This document shows, in pieces, positions 8,825 to 17,762 of a DNA stretch of 64,000 bases. The position numbers and the translations under genes were made by a program. The stretch is from contig JBLXDM010000003.1 in assembly GCA_048264125.1 (NCBI GenBank), positions 310,001 to 374,000 on the forward strand, read 5' to 3'. The notes below the pieces were generated by a model. The model saw nothing but the letters and a program-made list of their open reading frames with translations. It did not search any database and was not told the origin of the DNA. Within the stretch, counting starts at the first letter, position 1, and each line of letters starts with the position of its first letter. Source of the DNA: M1-B18 sp048264125 (GTDB lineage Bacteria; Bacillota; Clostridia; Peptostreptococcales; Natronincolaceae).

Positions 8825-8866
8825 GTGAAAAAACGCCCGCGACTCAGTCGCAGGCGTTTTTTCACT
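8825..8866 (-). terminator. Terminator after the cystine transporter operon
   Basis: A strong hairpin (AAAAAACGCC..GCGACT paired with AGTCGC..GGCGTTTTTT) lies 20 bases after the ATPase stop at 8886; its U-run faces the minus strand, and it could work both ways. Between it and the gene are tandem CTATTCACT-type repeats (8867-8888). Confidence 0.85.
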
Positions 8867-8888
8867 ATTCGCTATTCACTATTCACTA
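8867..8888. repeat. Tandem CTATTCACT-like short repeat
   Basis: Three imperfect tandem units (CTATTCGCT, ATTCACT, ATTCACT) lie next to a terminator. A similar run occurs at 37609-37650 after the response-regulator gene, so this is a low-complexity intergenic repeat of the genome. Confidence 0.55.
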
Positions 8889-9629
8889 ATCATCAATCAT
8901 CCTTAAAAAAAGTCGGGTTCTTTCATGCTTTGGCGCATTAAATACCTCCTCAGGAGTACCCTCCTCCAGTACAGTACCTCCGTCCACAAACAATACCCTA
9001 TTTGCCACATCACGGGCAAAGCTCATTTTATGGGTAACCACCACCATTGTCATGCCTTCCCGTGCCAGCTCCTTCATCACCTTTAAAACCTCTACCGCCA
9101 GCTCAGGGTCGAGGGCTGAGGTGGGCTCATCAAACAGCAGCACAGATGGCTCCATCGCCATCGCCCGTGCGATAGCTACCCTTTGCTGCTGGCCTCCCGA
9201 AAGCTGATACGGATAGGCGTCGGATTTCTCCTCCAAGCCAACCTTCTGCAAAAGCTTTAGGGCCTTTGCTCTGGCCTCCTCCTTGCTTCGCTTTAATACC
9301 GTAACCTGCCCCTCCATGACATTCTCCAGTGCCGTCATATGGGGAAAAAGATGAAAGCCTTGAAACACCATTCCTGTGTTTTTTCGAAGTGCTATTATCT
9401 CCTTAGGTGATTGGTCAGCGCCTACACCAAAGCTTAAGGAATTATCTGTAACGGTGATACTGCCGGAACTGGGAAGCTCCAATAGGTTTATACATCTTAG
9501 CAGAGTCGTTTTTCCCGAGCCGGAGGGACCTATAATTACTGTAACCTCTCCCGTTCCTACCTCTAAGCTGACGCCCTTTAATATTTCTGTATCACCGAAG
9601 CTCTTATGCAAATTAGTTATCTTAATCAT
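8886..9629 (-). CDS. tcyC: Amino-acid (probably cystine) ABC transporter ATP-binding protein
   Basis: About 247 residues with a complete ABC ATPase set: Walker A GPSGSGKTT, Q-loop QGFHLFPHM, signature LSGGQQQR, Walker B VLLFDEPTSALD and switch His VVTH. The start is the ATG at 9629 (MIKITNLHKSF) with GGAGG 7 bases upstream; upstream in-frame codons only overlap the permease gene. It is the last gene of a binding protein-permease-ATPase operon in the polar amino-acid uptake family. The cystine assignment comes from the binding protein, not from the ATPase itself. Confidence 0.9.
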   Translation of the reverse strand: MIKITNLHKSFGDTEILKGVSLEVGTGEVTVIIGPSGSGKTTLLRCINLLELPSSGSITVTDNSLSFGVGADQSPKEIIALRKNTGMVFQGFHLFPHMTALENVMEGQVTVLKRSKEEARAKALKLLQKVGLEEKSDAYPYQLSGGQQQRVAIARAMAMEPSVLLFDEPTSALDPELAVEVLKVMKELAREGMTMVVVTHKMSFARDVANRVLFVDGGTVLEEGTPEEVFNAPKHERTRLFLRMIDD

Positions 9630-9642
9630 GGCTGTACCTCCA

Positions 9643-10320
9643 TTATTTAATGACATATCTTGCAAGCCGCTTTTCCATTCGGCCCTGTACATAGGAAAGA
9701 ACAGTACAGAAGAGCAAATAGATAAATGCTACCTCAAGATACAGCCAAAAGGGCTCATAGGTGGCTGCAACTACTCGTTGAGCCGATTGAAACATCTCTG
9801 CCAGAGTAATGGTAGCGGCTAAAGAGGTATCCTTTACCAGGCTTATAAAGGTATTGAACAAGGGAGGTACTGAAACTCTGGTGGCCTGCGGCAGAATGAT
9901 CCGCCTCAGCACCTGTGGATAGGACATCCCCATAGAATAGGCGGCCTCCCACTGGCCCTTTGGTATCGATTGAATGGCAGCTCTTATTGTTTCCGAGGCA
10001 TAGGCCCCTACATTTAAGGTGAAGCCAATTATAGCCGCCGGCCAAGCATCGATAATTATACCCATATTGGGTAAGCCATAGAATACTATAAATAATTGCA
10101 CCATCAGAGGTGTCCCCCTAAAAATCCATACATAAAATCTTGCAATAGCCTCTAGCGGCTTGATTCCTGATATCCGAGACAAGGCTGTAAGCAATGCAAG
10201 GATCAATCCTAATACGAAGGATATAATGGCTAAGGGAACAGTGATGGTTAATCCAGCTCTCAATAATGGTATAAAGGAATCCTTCAGTATATTTATTATT
10301 CTCACTGTCCTGACATCCAA
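9643..10320 (-). CDS. tcyB: Amino-acid (probably cystine) ABC transporter permease
   Basis: 225 residues with about five membrane helices and a clear EAA loop (GQWEAAYSMGMSYPQ...LPQA) that docks to the ATPase. This is the HisM/GlnP-type permease of polar amino-acid importers. The likely start is a TTG at 10320, 8 bases after AAGGGGG; no ATG is well placed. The binding protein lies 17 bases upstream and the ATPase 13 bases downstream, so all three form one operon. Confidence 0.88.
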   Translation of the reverse strand: MDVRTVRIINILKDSFIPLLRAGLTITVPLAIISFVLGLILALLTALSRISGIKPLEAIARFYVWIFRGTPLMVQLFIVFYGLPNMGIIIDAWPAAIIGFTLNVGAYASETIRAAIQSIPKGQWEAAYSMGMSYPQVLRRIILPQATRVSVPPLFNTFISLVKDTSLAATITLAEMFQSAQRVVAATYEPFWLYLEVAFIYLLFCTVLSYVQGRMEKRLARYVIK

Positions 10321-10337
10321 TATAATATCCCCCTTAT

Positions 10338-11135
10338 CTATTTAGATACGTCGGTTCCAAACCACTTTTCTGAAATTTCTAAATAGGTTCCATCAGCCTT
10401 CATATCTACCAAAGCCTTATTAACTGCCTCTACTAGCTCTTCATTCCCCTTGTTGAACATAATCCCCATCTGGGCGGCATCCTGATAATCTGCTGCTATC
10501 TTTAGGGGCAGCTCTGGTCTTTGGGTTTTTAGATCCAGATAGGATAGGCTGTCATTTATAGTGGCATCTACCCTGCCTGAGGTCAGCAGGTCTATGGCTT
10601 GATTAAAGCCCTCAACCGCTACAATTTCCGCACCATATTCTCTAGCTATATCTGCCAGATTACTGGTTAGGGATTGGGCTGATTTTTTATCCTTCAAATC
10701 CTCAAAGGACTTGATCGCTTCGTTGCCTTCATCGACGATTAAAACTGCTTTTGAAACAATATATACATCAGAGAAATCGTATTTTTCCTGTCTATCGGGC
10801 CTTATGCCCACTTGATTTGCAATGGCATCAAATCTTCCGGCATCTAGTCCTGCAAACATGCCGTCCCATTTTGTCTCGGTAAACTCTGCCTCTACCCCTA
10901 AACGTTTAGCAATCTCCTCAGCTATCTCAACATCGAAGCCCGTTAGCTTGCCTGTATTGTCATGGAAGGTAAAGGGTGCATAGGTTCCCTCCGTACCAAT
11001 TCTAAGCTTCCCCTCAGACTGTATTTTTTCCAATAGATTAGTAGTATCTGTGTCAGTGCTTGTGCTGCAGCCAGCTATGCTGCCTATAAGTACTACCATA
11101 AGTAATGCTGCTACAGCTATTTTTTTGATTTTCAT
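10338..11135 (-). CDS. tcyA: Amino-acid (probably cystine) ABC transporter substrate-binding lipoprotein
   Basis: 265 residues: signal peptide with lipobox (SIAGCS), then a bacterial family-3 solute-binding domain. The stretch TKWDGMFAGLDAGRFDAIAN followed by QVGI and the C-terminal EKWFGTDVSK resemble the cystine-binding FliY/TcyJ/TcyA group, which supports cystine rather than glutamine or arginine as ligand. It is first in the tcyABC-like operon. Cystine specificity is inferred from remembered family motifs; membership of the polar amino-acid family is certain. Confidence 0.88.
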   Translation of the reverse strand: MKIKKIAVAALLMVVLIGSIAGCSTSTDTDTTNLLEKIQSEGKLRIGTEGTYAPFTFHDNTGKLTGFDVEIAEEIAKRLGVEAEFTETKWDGMFAGLDAGRFDAIANQVGIRPDRQEKYDFSDVYIVSKAVLIVDEGNEAIKSFEDLKDKKSAQSLTSNLADIAREYGAEIVAVEGFNQAIDLLTSGRVDATINDSLSYLDLKTQRPELPLKIAADYQDAAQMGIMFNKGNEELVEAVNKALVDMKADGTYLEISEKWFGTDVSK

Positions 11136-11243
11136 TTTATTTCCCCCTATTCATATCGGAATTATATAATTTACTGTTTAATAGTATCATGTCTTTTTCT
11201 GAAGGTCAATATTTTTATTTTTAGTGATGCTTTAGAAAAGGAC

Positions 11244-11352
11244 AGAACAAAGAGGCTTCGCCACGTTTGTTTTCCAGGGAACCCATGCGTTCCCTAGGAC
11301 GCTTCGCTGTACCCTCCTTATTTAAATAAGGGGTGACGCCCCCCTTAACAAC
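11244..11352 (-). repeat. Dispersed structured repeat, short copy (B)
   Basis: An inverted copy of 7311-7490 without its central ~73 bases. It keeps the AACAAAG/CGTTTGTT end, the CCTAGGACGCTTCGCTGTACC block, the CCTTATTTAAATAAGG palindrome and the GGGGTGACGCC block. It sits between the cystine operon promoter region and the 3' end of ptsI, directly beside a copy of the TTTCATAGGAAA repeat. Confidence 0.8.
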
Positions 11353-11393
11353 CCCCCATTTCATAGGAAATAAACGAACCTTCCTACGAAATA
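11353..11393. repeat. Short palindromic repeat (TTTCATAGGAAA family)
   Basis: CCCCC followed by ATTTCATAGGAAATAAACGA and an imperfect inverted arm TTCCTACGAAAT. Related copies are at 6168-6200, 39272-39313 and 50698-50740. Confidence 0.7.
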
Positions 11394-11417
11394 AAAAAAC
11401 CTGCTTTATCAGCAGGT
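11393..11417 (-). terminator. Terminator at the end of the mur-nag-pts operon
   Basis: CCTGC/GCAGG arms (five pairs plus one A-T) with a T7 run on the minus strand. The ptsI stop codon lies within the hairpin. Confidence 0.8.
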
Positions 11418-13118
11418 CAGATTATTATCTATATAGCTTTTTATTTCCTCAGCCGTCGGCAGCAGCAGTGCCTCTTCAGCAAATTTTTTCAAATCCTGGT
11501 AGGACAAACCTCTTATCAATTCTCTGGCCGGCAGTACAGCACCTGCACTCATGGAGAATTCATCCAGACCCAGACCCAGAAGAATGGGTATGATTTTAGG
11601 GTCCCCTGCCATTTCTCCACACATTCCCACCCATTTTCCGCCTGCATGCGCATAGTCGATTACCAGCTTAATTAATCTCAGTACAGCAGGATGGAAGGGC
11701 TCATACAAATGGCTTATCTTCTCATTTATTCTGTCAACGGCTGTGGAATATTGAATTAGGTCGTTGGTTCCGATGCTGAAGAAATCCACCTCTTTTATTA
11801 GCATGTCACCTATTATTGCAGCCGATGGAATCTCAATCATTATTCCAACCTCTATATCGCTGCTGTAGGAAATTTCTGCTCTATCTAATTCAGCCTTTAC
11901 CTCCGCCAGTATTTTATTGGCAGCCCTTACCTCCTCTACAGAGGAGATCATAGGATACATTATTTTAAGATTGCCGTAGATACTGGCCCTTAGCAAAGCC
12001 CTTAGCTGTGCTTTAAAGATTTCCGGCTGATCCAGGCATATTCTGATGGCTCTGTAGCCTAAAAAGGGATTCATCTCCTTTGGCAAATTCAGATATGACA
12101 GCTCCTTATCCCCGCCTATATCCAAAGTACGAATGATAACAGGCTTACCCTCCAGCTTCTCCAATACCTCCCTGTAGGCTTGAAACTGCTCCTCCTCCGA
12201 GGGCATGCTGCTTCTATTCATGTAGAGGAATTCTGTCCTATACAGACCTACTCCCTCACCACCGTTTTCCAGAACTCCCTTAACATCCTTAGGGGTTCCT
12301 ATATTGCAGGCCAGCTCCACCTGTCGATTGTCCTTGGTAATGGTTATGCTGTCCTTGAGGGCCATCAGCTTCTCTCTTTGTTCACTATTGTCTCTAGCCT
12401 TATTCTCAAAGGCCTCAAGGGTCCCAGCATCCGGGTTTATATAGCCCTCCCCTTTACTACCGTCTAGGGCTATGATATCTCCGTCCTTCACCAGCTCTGT
12501 TATCCCTCCGATACCAACTATCGCTGGTATCTCCAGAGTTCGGGCCATAATTGCAGTGTGACTGGTCCTTCCGCCGATATTGGTGATAAAGCCCAGCACC
12601 TTATCCAGATTCATGGTGGCGGTATCCGAGGGCGTCAGGTCATTGGCAACCAGAATTACCTCCTCCGTAAGGATAGAAAGGTCGATAATCGGCAGCCCCA
12701 GCAGATTTTTCAACAATCTACCCCCTACATCCTTGATGTCTGCCGCCCTCTCCTTCAAATAAGCGTCCTCCATAGCCTCAAAGATACCAACAAAGCTATC
12801 CACCACCGATTTAACGGCAAAGGCAGCAGATACCCCTTCACTTCTAAGCTTATCCTTCACCTGGGATAATAGCTCAGGGTCCTCCAAAATCATGATATGG
12901 GCCTCAAATATTGCTGCCTTATCGGCACCAAGCCTTTTTTCTGTGTAGGCTTTAATCGCCTGCAGCTGGTCTTTTGTGGTTTTCAGAGACCTCTCCAAAG
13001 CCTCAAGCTCTGCAGTTATATCTCCTACTGGAAGCCCCTCGATATTAATTTTCTCCTCCTTATAAACCAAAGCTTTGCCTATAGCCACCCCCGGAGATGC
13101 ACCAATTCCTCGAAACAT
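11409..13118 (-). CDS. ptsI: PTS enzyme I (phosphoenolpyruvate-protein phosphotransferase)
   Basis: About 569 residues, full length. It transfers phosphate from PEP to HPr. The phosphohistidine motif GGRTSHTAIMAR is near residue 188, and the PEP-binding signatures DFFSIGTNDLIQY and GMCGEMAGD lie in the C-terminal barrel. The ATG at 13118 is 7 bases from AGGAGG; a GTG two codons earlier is too close. It ends the operon mur-nag-crr-ptsH-ptsI. Having the general PTS genes inside a MurNAc operon implies they are expressed with it, perhaps also from internal promoters. Confidence 0.95.
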   Translation of the reverse strand: MFRGIGASPGVAIGKALVYKEEKINIEGLPVGDITAELEALERSLKTTKDQLQAIKAYTEKRLGADKAAIFEAHIMILEDPELLSQVKDKLRSEGVSAAFAVKSVVDSFVGIFEAMEDAYLKERAADIKDVGGRLLKNLLGLPIIDLSILTEEVILVANDLTPSDTATMNLDKVLGFITNIGGRTSHTAIMARTLEIPAIVGIGGITELVKDGDIIALDGSKGEGYINPDAGTLEAFENKARDNSEQREKLMALKDSITITKDNRQVELACNIGTPKDVKGVLENGGEGVGLYRTEFLYMNRSSMPSEEEQFQAYREVLEKLEGKPVIIRTLDIGGDKELSYLNLPKEMNPFLGYRAIRICLDQPEIFKAQLRALLRASIYGNLKIMYPMISSVEEVRAANKILAEVKAELDRAEISYSSDIEVGIMIEIPSAAIIGDMLIKEVDFFSIGTNDLIQYSTAVDRINEKISHLYEPFHPAVLRLIKLVIDYAHAGGKWVGMCGEMAGDPKIIPILLGLGLDEFSMSAGAVLPARELIRGLSYQDLKKFAEEALLLPTAEEIKSYIDNNLTC

Positions 13119-13129
13119 AAACACTCCTC

Positions 13130-13393
13130 CTATGCGTCTAAATTGCCCTCCAGCAGTCGTGACAATGCCTCGACCGCCTCCTCAGCATCCTCTCCTATAG
13201 CTCTTATAAGGATCTCGTCCCCCTTCTTTCCAGCAAGGCTCAGGATATTCATGATACTCTTACAATTATATTCACTTTCATTTTTTACCAAGAATATATC
13301 GCTCTTATATTTCTGTGCCGCTTTAACAATTAGGCCTGCAGGTCTTGCATGAATTCCTGTTTCGTTATTTATAACAGCTAGCTTCTCCTTCAT
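13130..13393 (-). CDS. ptsH: PTS phosphocarrier protein HPr
   Basis: 87 residues counted from the ATG at 13393. This start places the active-site His at 15 (TGIHARPAG) and the regulatory Ser at 46 (NCKSIMNI), the canonical positions, so it is preferred over the ATG two codons upstream. It passes phosphate from enzyme I to sugar-specific EIIA proteins; in Firmicutes Ser46 phosphorylation links it to carbon catabolite control. It lies between the EIIA and EI genes. A second HPr is encoded at 50297-50566. Confidence 0.95.
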   Translation of the reverse strand: MKEKLAVINNETGIHARPAGLIVKAAQKYKSDIFLVKNESEYNCKSIMNILSLAGKKGDEILIRAIGEDAEEAVEALSRLLEGNLDA

Positions 13394-13400
13394 CTTCATC

Positions 13401-13883
13401 CTACCTTTCCATTGTGACCTTCATCACCCATTCATCCTCTAAACTCAAGGATTTTTCCAGCACTGACAGCTCCTCCATATTGGTGATGACCACAGGTGTT
13501 ATAGTCGATTTAGCCTTACTTCCCACCGCCTCTAAATCAAAGGTAAGCAGCAGGTCTCCTGTCCTCACCTTATCTCCTGCAGCTACGTGAACCTCAAAGC
13601 CCTCGCCCTGCATATTTACTGTATCTATTCCAACATGAATTAGCAGCTCGATGCCCTCCTTGCTCCTTAAGCCGATGGCATGCTTTGTGTCCATTATCTG
13701 TATAACCTCTCCATCTATAGGGGCGATTATTTTGCCTTCCACAGGCTCTATTGCAATGCCATCCCCCACCATCCTTTGAGAAAAAACAAGGTCCGGTACC
13801 TCAGCAATATCCATAACCCTGCCCTTCAAAGGGGCCTTCACTAAAATATCCTTATTTTTATCCTTTTTAAATAATCCCAGCAT
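13401..13883 (-). CDS. crr: PTS EIIA component of the glucose (Crr) family
   Basis: 160 residues, stand-alone EIIA-Glc fold. It has the pairing-His motif TKHAIGL and the active-site motif LLIHVGIDTVNM, followed by GEGF. The MurNAc EIIBC of the same operon (17763-19187) has no EIIA domain, so this protein very likely phosphorylates it. It lies one base after nagA and seven bases before ptsH, so translation is coupled. Confidence 0.93.
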   Translation of the reverse strand: MLGLFKKDKNKDILVKAPLKGRVMDIAEVPDLVFSQRMVGDGIAIEPVEGKIIAPIDGEVIQIMDTKHAIGLRSKEGIELLIHVGIDTVNMQGEGFEVHVAAGDKVRTGDLLLTFDLEAVGSKAKSTITPVVITNMEELSVLEKSLSLEDEWVMKVTMER

Positions 13884-13884
13884 A

Positions 13885-15027
13885 TTATCCTCCTATCCGA
13901 CAGGTGCCTGCTATATATACCTGCTTCACATCAATATTATCATCAAATACGATGACATCTGCATCCTTGTCGATTTCTATACTGCCCTTGCTGTCCTCCA
14001 TACCTATTAGCCTTGCTGGGTTTTGTGAAACCAGCTTTATGACCTGGTGTATAGGAGCTCCTGTAGCCTCTAGGAAGTTTTTAACCGCCTTGTTCAAGGT
14101 TAAGACACTGCCCGCAAGGCTTCCGTTGGCCAATTGAGCTCTGCCCTCCCTGACGGTAACCTCCTGTCCGCCTAAATCATAGCAGCCCTCCTTCATGCAG
14201 CCGGCCCTTATGGCATCCGTCACCAGCACCAGACTGTCCTCCCCCTTTATCCTCAGTAAAAGCTTGAAAAGCTCAGGATGAAGATGGATTTTGTCTGCTA
14301 TCAGCTCACAGCTGATGCTGCTGTTAAAGACTGCCCCCACCACACCGGGATTCCTGTGATGCAGTGGTGTCATGGCATTGAATAAATGGGTGCAATGGGA
14401 TATGCCTAGCTCTATCGCCTCCATTGCCTCCTCATAGGTGGCTGCCGTATGGCCTATGGAAAGGACTGCGGAGGATTTCTCCTTTATTTCCTTGATGAAG
14501 CCACTGCTGCCCTCCACCTCTGGGGCCAAGGTAATGATTCTTATAATATCCAGATAATCCTTTATATAATCAAATTGAGGCCTCAGTATATAGTCCTCCT
14601 TTTGAGCCCCCTTGTATTGCTTGTTTATAAAGGGTCCCTCTAGGTGAGCGCCCAAAATGGCAGCCCCCATGCCATCGGCAGTAAGGGCCTCTCTTACGGT
14701 ATCCAAAGCCCTGTAGATTGTCTCCAGCTTCATTGTCATGGTGGTGGGGAGGAAGCCTGTGGTTCCATATTTCATTATAGTGCTGCTGATTGTCCTCAGG
14801 GCTTCAACTTCGCCATCCATAGTATCATAGCCCCCAGAGCCGTGTATGTGAACATCTATAAAGCCGGGAGAAATATAATGACCCTTCACGTCAATTATTT
14901 CCTCAGCGCCGCCCTCATCAAAGGCATCGGCAGCTACAATTCCCCGTATCCTTTTATCCATCAGTAATATCCTGTTGGCATATAAGCCATCAGGAAGAAT
15001 CAGCCTGCCATTAACCAAGGCCTTCAT
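13885..15027 (-). CDS. nagA: N-acetylglucosamine-6-phosphate deacetylase
   Basis: 380 residues, normal for NagA. It hydrolyses GlcNAc-6-P to GlcN-6-P and acetate. Metal and catalytic motifs are visible: HIHGSGGYD near 60, GAHLEGPF near 128, SIGHTAAT near 195, HCTHLFNAM near 216 and VTDAIRAG near 271. It is the only nagA in the window, so the second amino-sugar cluster (44-50 kb) may depend on it. It sits between nagB and the EIIA gene. Confidence 0.95.
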   Translation of the reverse strand: MKALVNGRLILPDGLYANRILLMDKRIRGIVAADAFDEGGAEEIIDVKGHYISPGFIDVHIHGSGGYDTMDGEVEALRTISSTIMKYGTTGFLPTTMTMKLETIYRALDTVREALTADGMGAAILGAHLEGPFINKQYKGAQKEDYILRPQFDYIKDYLDIIRIITLAPEVEGSSGFIKEIKEKSSAVLSIGHTAATYEEAMEAIELGISHCTHLFNAMTPLHHRNPGVVGAVFNSSISCELIADKIHLHPELFKLLLRIKGEDSLVLVTDAIRAGCMKEGCYDLGGQEVTVREGRAQLANGSLAGSVLTLNKAVKNFLEATGAPIHQVIKLVSQNPARLIGMEDSKGSIEIDKDADVIVFDDNIDVKQVYIAGTCRIGG

Positions 15028-15062
15028 ATGATCAACCCTCTTCTTTTATAAAAATTTAAGCT

Positions 15063-15803
15063 CTAATCATTCATTTCTTCTATTAGTGCCCCAGCCTCTC
15101 TATCGGCTATTAAAATTATGTCGGAGTGGGTTTGTAGCATGGAAGCCGGCACATGAGTATTGACAAAGCCGCTGGTCATTTCCCTCATGGCCTCTGCTTT
15201 GTTGCTGCCACAGGCCAGCAAAACTATTTTTTTCGCCTTCATTATAGTGGCAATGCCCACAGAAAGAGCCTCCCTCGGAATCTCATTGGGATTGTCAAAA
15301 AACCTGCTGTTATCCTCTATGGTTTTTGTCGATAGCCCCACCAAATGGGTGGTGACATTTAGCTTATCCCCCGGCTCATTGAAGCCGATATGTCCATTGG
15401 CGCCAATCCCCAGTATTTGCAGATCGATGCCTCCGGCTATTCTAATCCTTTCCTCGTATTCCAGGCATTCACTGACAATATTCTCAGCCATCCCATTTGG
15501 AATATGGATTTTTTCATTAGGTACATTGACATGCTGAAAGAAATTCTCCATCATATAGGTGTAATAGCTGCTGCTGTGCAGCTTAGGAAGGCCGTAATAC
15601 TCGTCCAGATTAAAGCTGGTAACCTCACCAAAATCCACCTCTCCTCTATTGAACATCCTCACCAGCTCCTGATACATGCCTACCGGAGTGCTGCCGGTGG
15701 CCAGTCCCAAAACGCTCTTTGGCTTTAATATAATCTGACTGGCTACGATTAAAGCTGCCTTTTTACTGACAGCCTCGTAGTTATCTTCTATATAAATTCT
15801 CAT
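15063..15803 (-). CDS. nagB: Glucosamine-6-phosphate deaminase (first copy)
   Basis: 246 residues. It converts GlcN-6-P to fructose-6-P and ammonia, feeding MurNAc and GlcNAc carbon into glycolysis. Typical motifs: LGLATGSTPVGMYQ, FNLDEYYGL and GIGANGHIGFNEPG. The start is the ATG at 15803. It follows the RpiR-type regulator by 18 bases and precedes nagA. A paralogue is at 44109-44858. Confidence 0.95.
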   Translation of the reverse strand: MRIYIEDNYEAVSKKAALIVASQIILKPKSVLGLATGSTPVGMYQELVRMFNRGEVDFGEVTSFNLDEYYGLPKLHSSSYYTYMMENFFQHVNVPNEKIHIPNGMAENIVSECLEYEERIRIAGGIDLQILGIGANGHIGFNEPGDKLNVTTHLVGLSTKTIEDNSRFFDNPNEIPREALSVGIATIMKAKKIVLLACGSNKAEAMREMTSGFVNTHVPASMLQTHSDIILIADREAGALIEEMND

Positions 15804-15821
15804 CCTATGGTCACTCCTCTG

Positions 15822-16670
15822 CTAAAGCTTAAAGTCCTCCACCATTTCCCTTGTGGTCTGAACATAGCCTGAAATATCATTAAAGTTTTCCCGGGCAATG
15901 CCAATAAACAATATATCTATGATTGTCAGCTGTGCAATTCTAGAGGCAATAGCGCCAGTTCGTAGGTTTTTCTCCACACTGGCTGTGTAGAGATTGATAT
16001 CCGCCAAATCACTTAAGGGATTCTTTCCATACTTGGTAATGGATATGGTGGTGGCTCCCCTTTCCTTCGCAGTTTCAACGGACTTGTAAACCTCCAGTGT
16101 CCTGCCGCTGTGGGAAATACCTATCGCTACATCTCCCTTACCCAAATGTATAGCTGAAACCATTTGCGTATGGCTGTCCATGTACATGCTGGCCTTTTTA
16201 TTTATCCTCATCAGCTTATATTGCAGGTCCATACCCACCAGCCCCGAAGCACCGACGCCAAATATATTGATGTTATTTGCCTTAGACATGCTTTCAATAG
16301 CCTTTGTTATGGCTGCCTCCTCCAGTAAGCTTATGGTTTCCTCTATGGCATTGATATTCCCCTTACCTATCTTATAGATAATCTCCTTAGTGGAGTCGTG
16401 CAGACCAACAGCCTCATACAGCTTATCCTGCTGATTATCCTGTCGGGCAGCATCCTTTGCCAGCCCCAGCTTCATATCCTGAAAGCCTGAATAGCCCAGC
16501 TTTCTGGCAAATCTAACGATACTTGGAGGACTTGTCTTTACCAATTCCGCCAGCTCTGCAGCCGACAGTGTAGAGACCTCATAGCCCTGCTCCATGATAT
16601 AATCGGCTATTTTTTGCTCCGTCGGTGTAAGCTCCTGATATACCTCTCTTATTTTAAGAATGCAGCTCAA
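15822..16670 (-). CDS. RpiR/MurR-family transcriptional regulator
   Basis: 282 residues: N-terminal RpiR helix-turn-helix (residues 1-77, with LAELVKTSPPSIVRFARKLG) and a C-terminal SIS sugar-phosphate-binding domain (about 125-255, with IFGVGASGLV and GISHSGRT). It probably senses MurNAc-6-P or GlcNAc-6-P and represses its own operon. A perfect palindrome in the murQ promoter (20238-20254) is the natural operator candidate. The start is a TTG at 16670, 7 bases after AGGAGG. It lies between mupG and nagB. Confidence 0.88.
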   Translation of the reverse strand: MSCILKIREVYQELTPTEQKIADYIMEQGYEVSTLSAAELAELVKTSPPSIVRFARKLGYSGFQDMKLGLAKDAARQDNQQDKLYEAVGLHDSTKEIIYKIGKGNINAIEETISLLEEAAITKAIESMSKANNINIFGVGASGLVGMDLQYKLMRINKKASMYMDSHTQMVSAIHLGKGDVAIGISHSGRTLEVYKSVETAKERGATTISITKYGKNPLSDLADINLYTASVEKNLRTGAIASRIAQLTIIDILFIGIARENFNDISGYVQTTREMVEDFKL

Positions 16671-16681
16671 AAAATCTCCTC

Positions 16682-17728
16682 CTATGGTGAATTTTCCGGA
16701 ATCAATCTAAAGGACATGCCGGGCTTAATTAAATCGATCAATAGACCGGCCTCAGAGGCATCCCCTACGACATTGACCCTCTCATCTGGCAAATGATCCC
16801 TTTTCATAATTTGTAATTCACCTTCATAGCGTAAATATCCTTCATTGTCTATGGTAATAAAATATTTTTTTCTCTCCATGGGTTTCTTTTTTACAATAGT
16901 CTTAGCCTTTCTCTCCCTTGCCTCCTGAGAACGGATAACGAATTCCCCCGGGTCCATACGATTTGTATGAATACCAGAAAGTATTTGCTGCTCTGCCTCC
17001 GTTGGATTTAAAGGCCTATAGGGGATTGCTATGACATCTCCTTCTATTTCCCTTAGGACCCTAAGCTCCTCCTCCGGGGCTAAAGCATCTCCTATAATAA
17101 TGCTGTCTACATCCGCCAGCAGCAAATGCTGTGCCGCTATCAGGGGTTTGAGGTCCCTATGAGCTTCCACAGTAGGCAACCCTTCGTATATTGGCCCTCT
17201 TTTTCTACCGCTTTGAGAAGGTACAAAGGCCATAACCTTCAGACCGAATTCCTTGAATATCCTGTTTCTCTCTATTAATAAATCGTAGGCAATACCCGTA
17301 TCCCTTCTAGGATAATAATTATGTCCCACTTCAATATTTTCAAAATTAGCTCCCATTTCCTTCAATTGCAGCAAATACTCCCTTGATGTTGTACTTCCGT
17401 TGATTTGCGCCTTAAAGGGATAATTATTCGTAAAGGCTACAATTTCCTCAAGGCTGAAGCCAAAATCCAGCCTTAAGGCATAAATGTGATACTGGTTTAA
17501 ATCAAATTTATCAATAAAGCCCTTTGAAACATCTGCTATTACCTGCATATCCAGCTCCTTGCTTCTCCTCAGGAGCTCCTTTGTTTCTTCAAATACCCTA
17601 TTGTCTGCCTCAGGTATATGAAGGGAGGTAAATATGGTCTTTATGCCATAGCTATGGGCCATTTCCAGATATTTTAAATTTTCCTCAAGACTGTGCTCCA
17701 TACCATTATATATAGAAATTCCAAACAT
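16682..17728 (-). CDS. mupG: MupG-type 6-phospho-N-acetylmuramidase (DUF871 family)
   Basis: 348 residues, with a TIM-barrel N-terminal part and a small C-terminal beta domain as in the DUF871/MupG family. Staphylococcal MupG splits MurNAc-6-P-GlcNAc taken up by the PTS into MurNAc-6-P and GlcNAc. The N-terminus FGISIYNGM and the motif VEVGHNYYPRRDTG-like (IEVGHNYYPRRDTG) fit. Placement between the MurNAc EIIBC and the RpiR regulator strongly supports the function. A paralogue lies at 44907-45986. Confidence 0.88.
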   Translation of the reverse strand: MFGISIYNGMEHSLEENLKYLEMAHSYGIKTIFTSLHIPEADNRVFEETKELLRRSKELDMQVIADVSKGFIDKFDLNQYHIYALRLDFGFSLEEIVAFTNNYPFKAQINGSTTSREYLLQLKEMGANFENIEVGHNYYPRRDTGIAYDLLIERNRIFKEFGLKVMAFVPSQSGRKRGPIYEGLPTVEAHRDLKPLIAAQHLLLADVDSIIIGDALAPEEELRVLREIEGDVIAIPYRPLNPTEAEQQILSGIHTNRMDPGEFVIRSQEARERKAKTIVKKKPMERKKYFITIDNEGYLRYEGELQIMKRDHLPDERVNVVGDASEAGLLIDLIKPGMSFRLIPENSP

Positions 17729-17762
17729 ATTTACCTTCCCCCTTATAAATTACTTATATCCT

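Noticed and set aside
8867..8888. CRISPR-like tandem repeats (CTATTCACT)
   Set aside because: Units are short, contiguous and without spacers; simple intergenic repeats beside a terminator.
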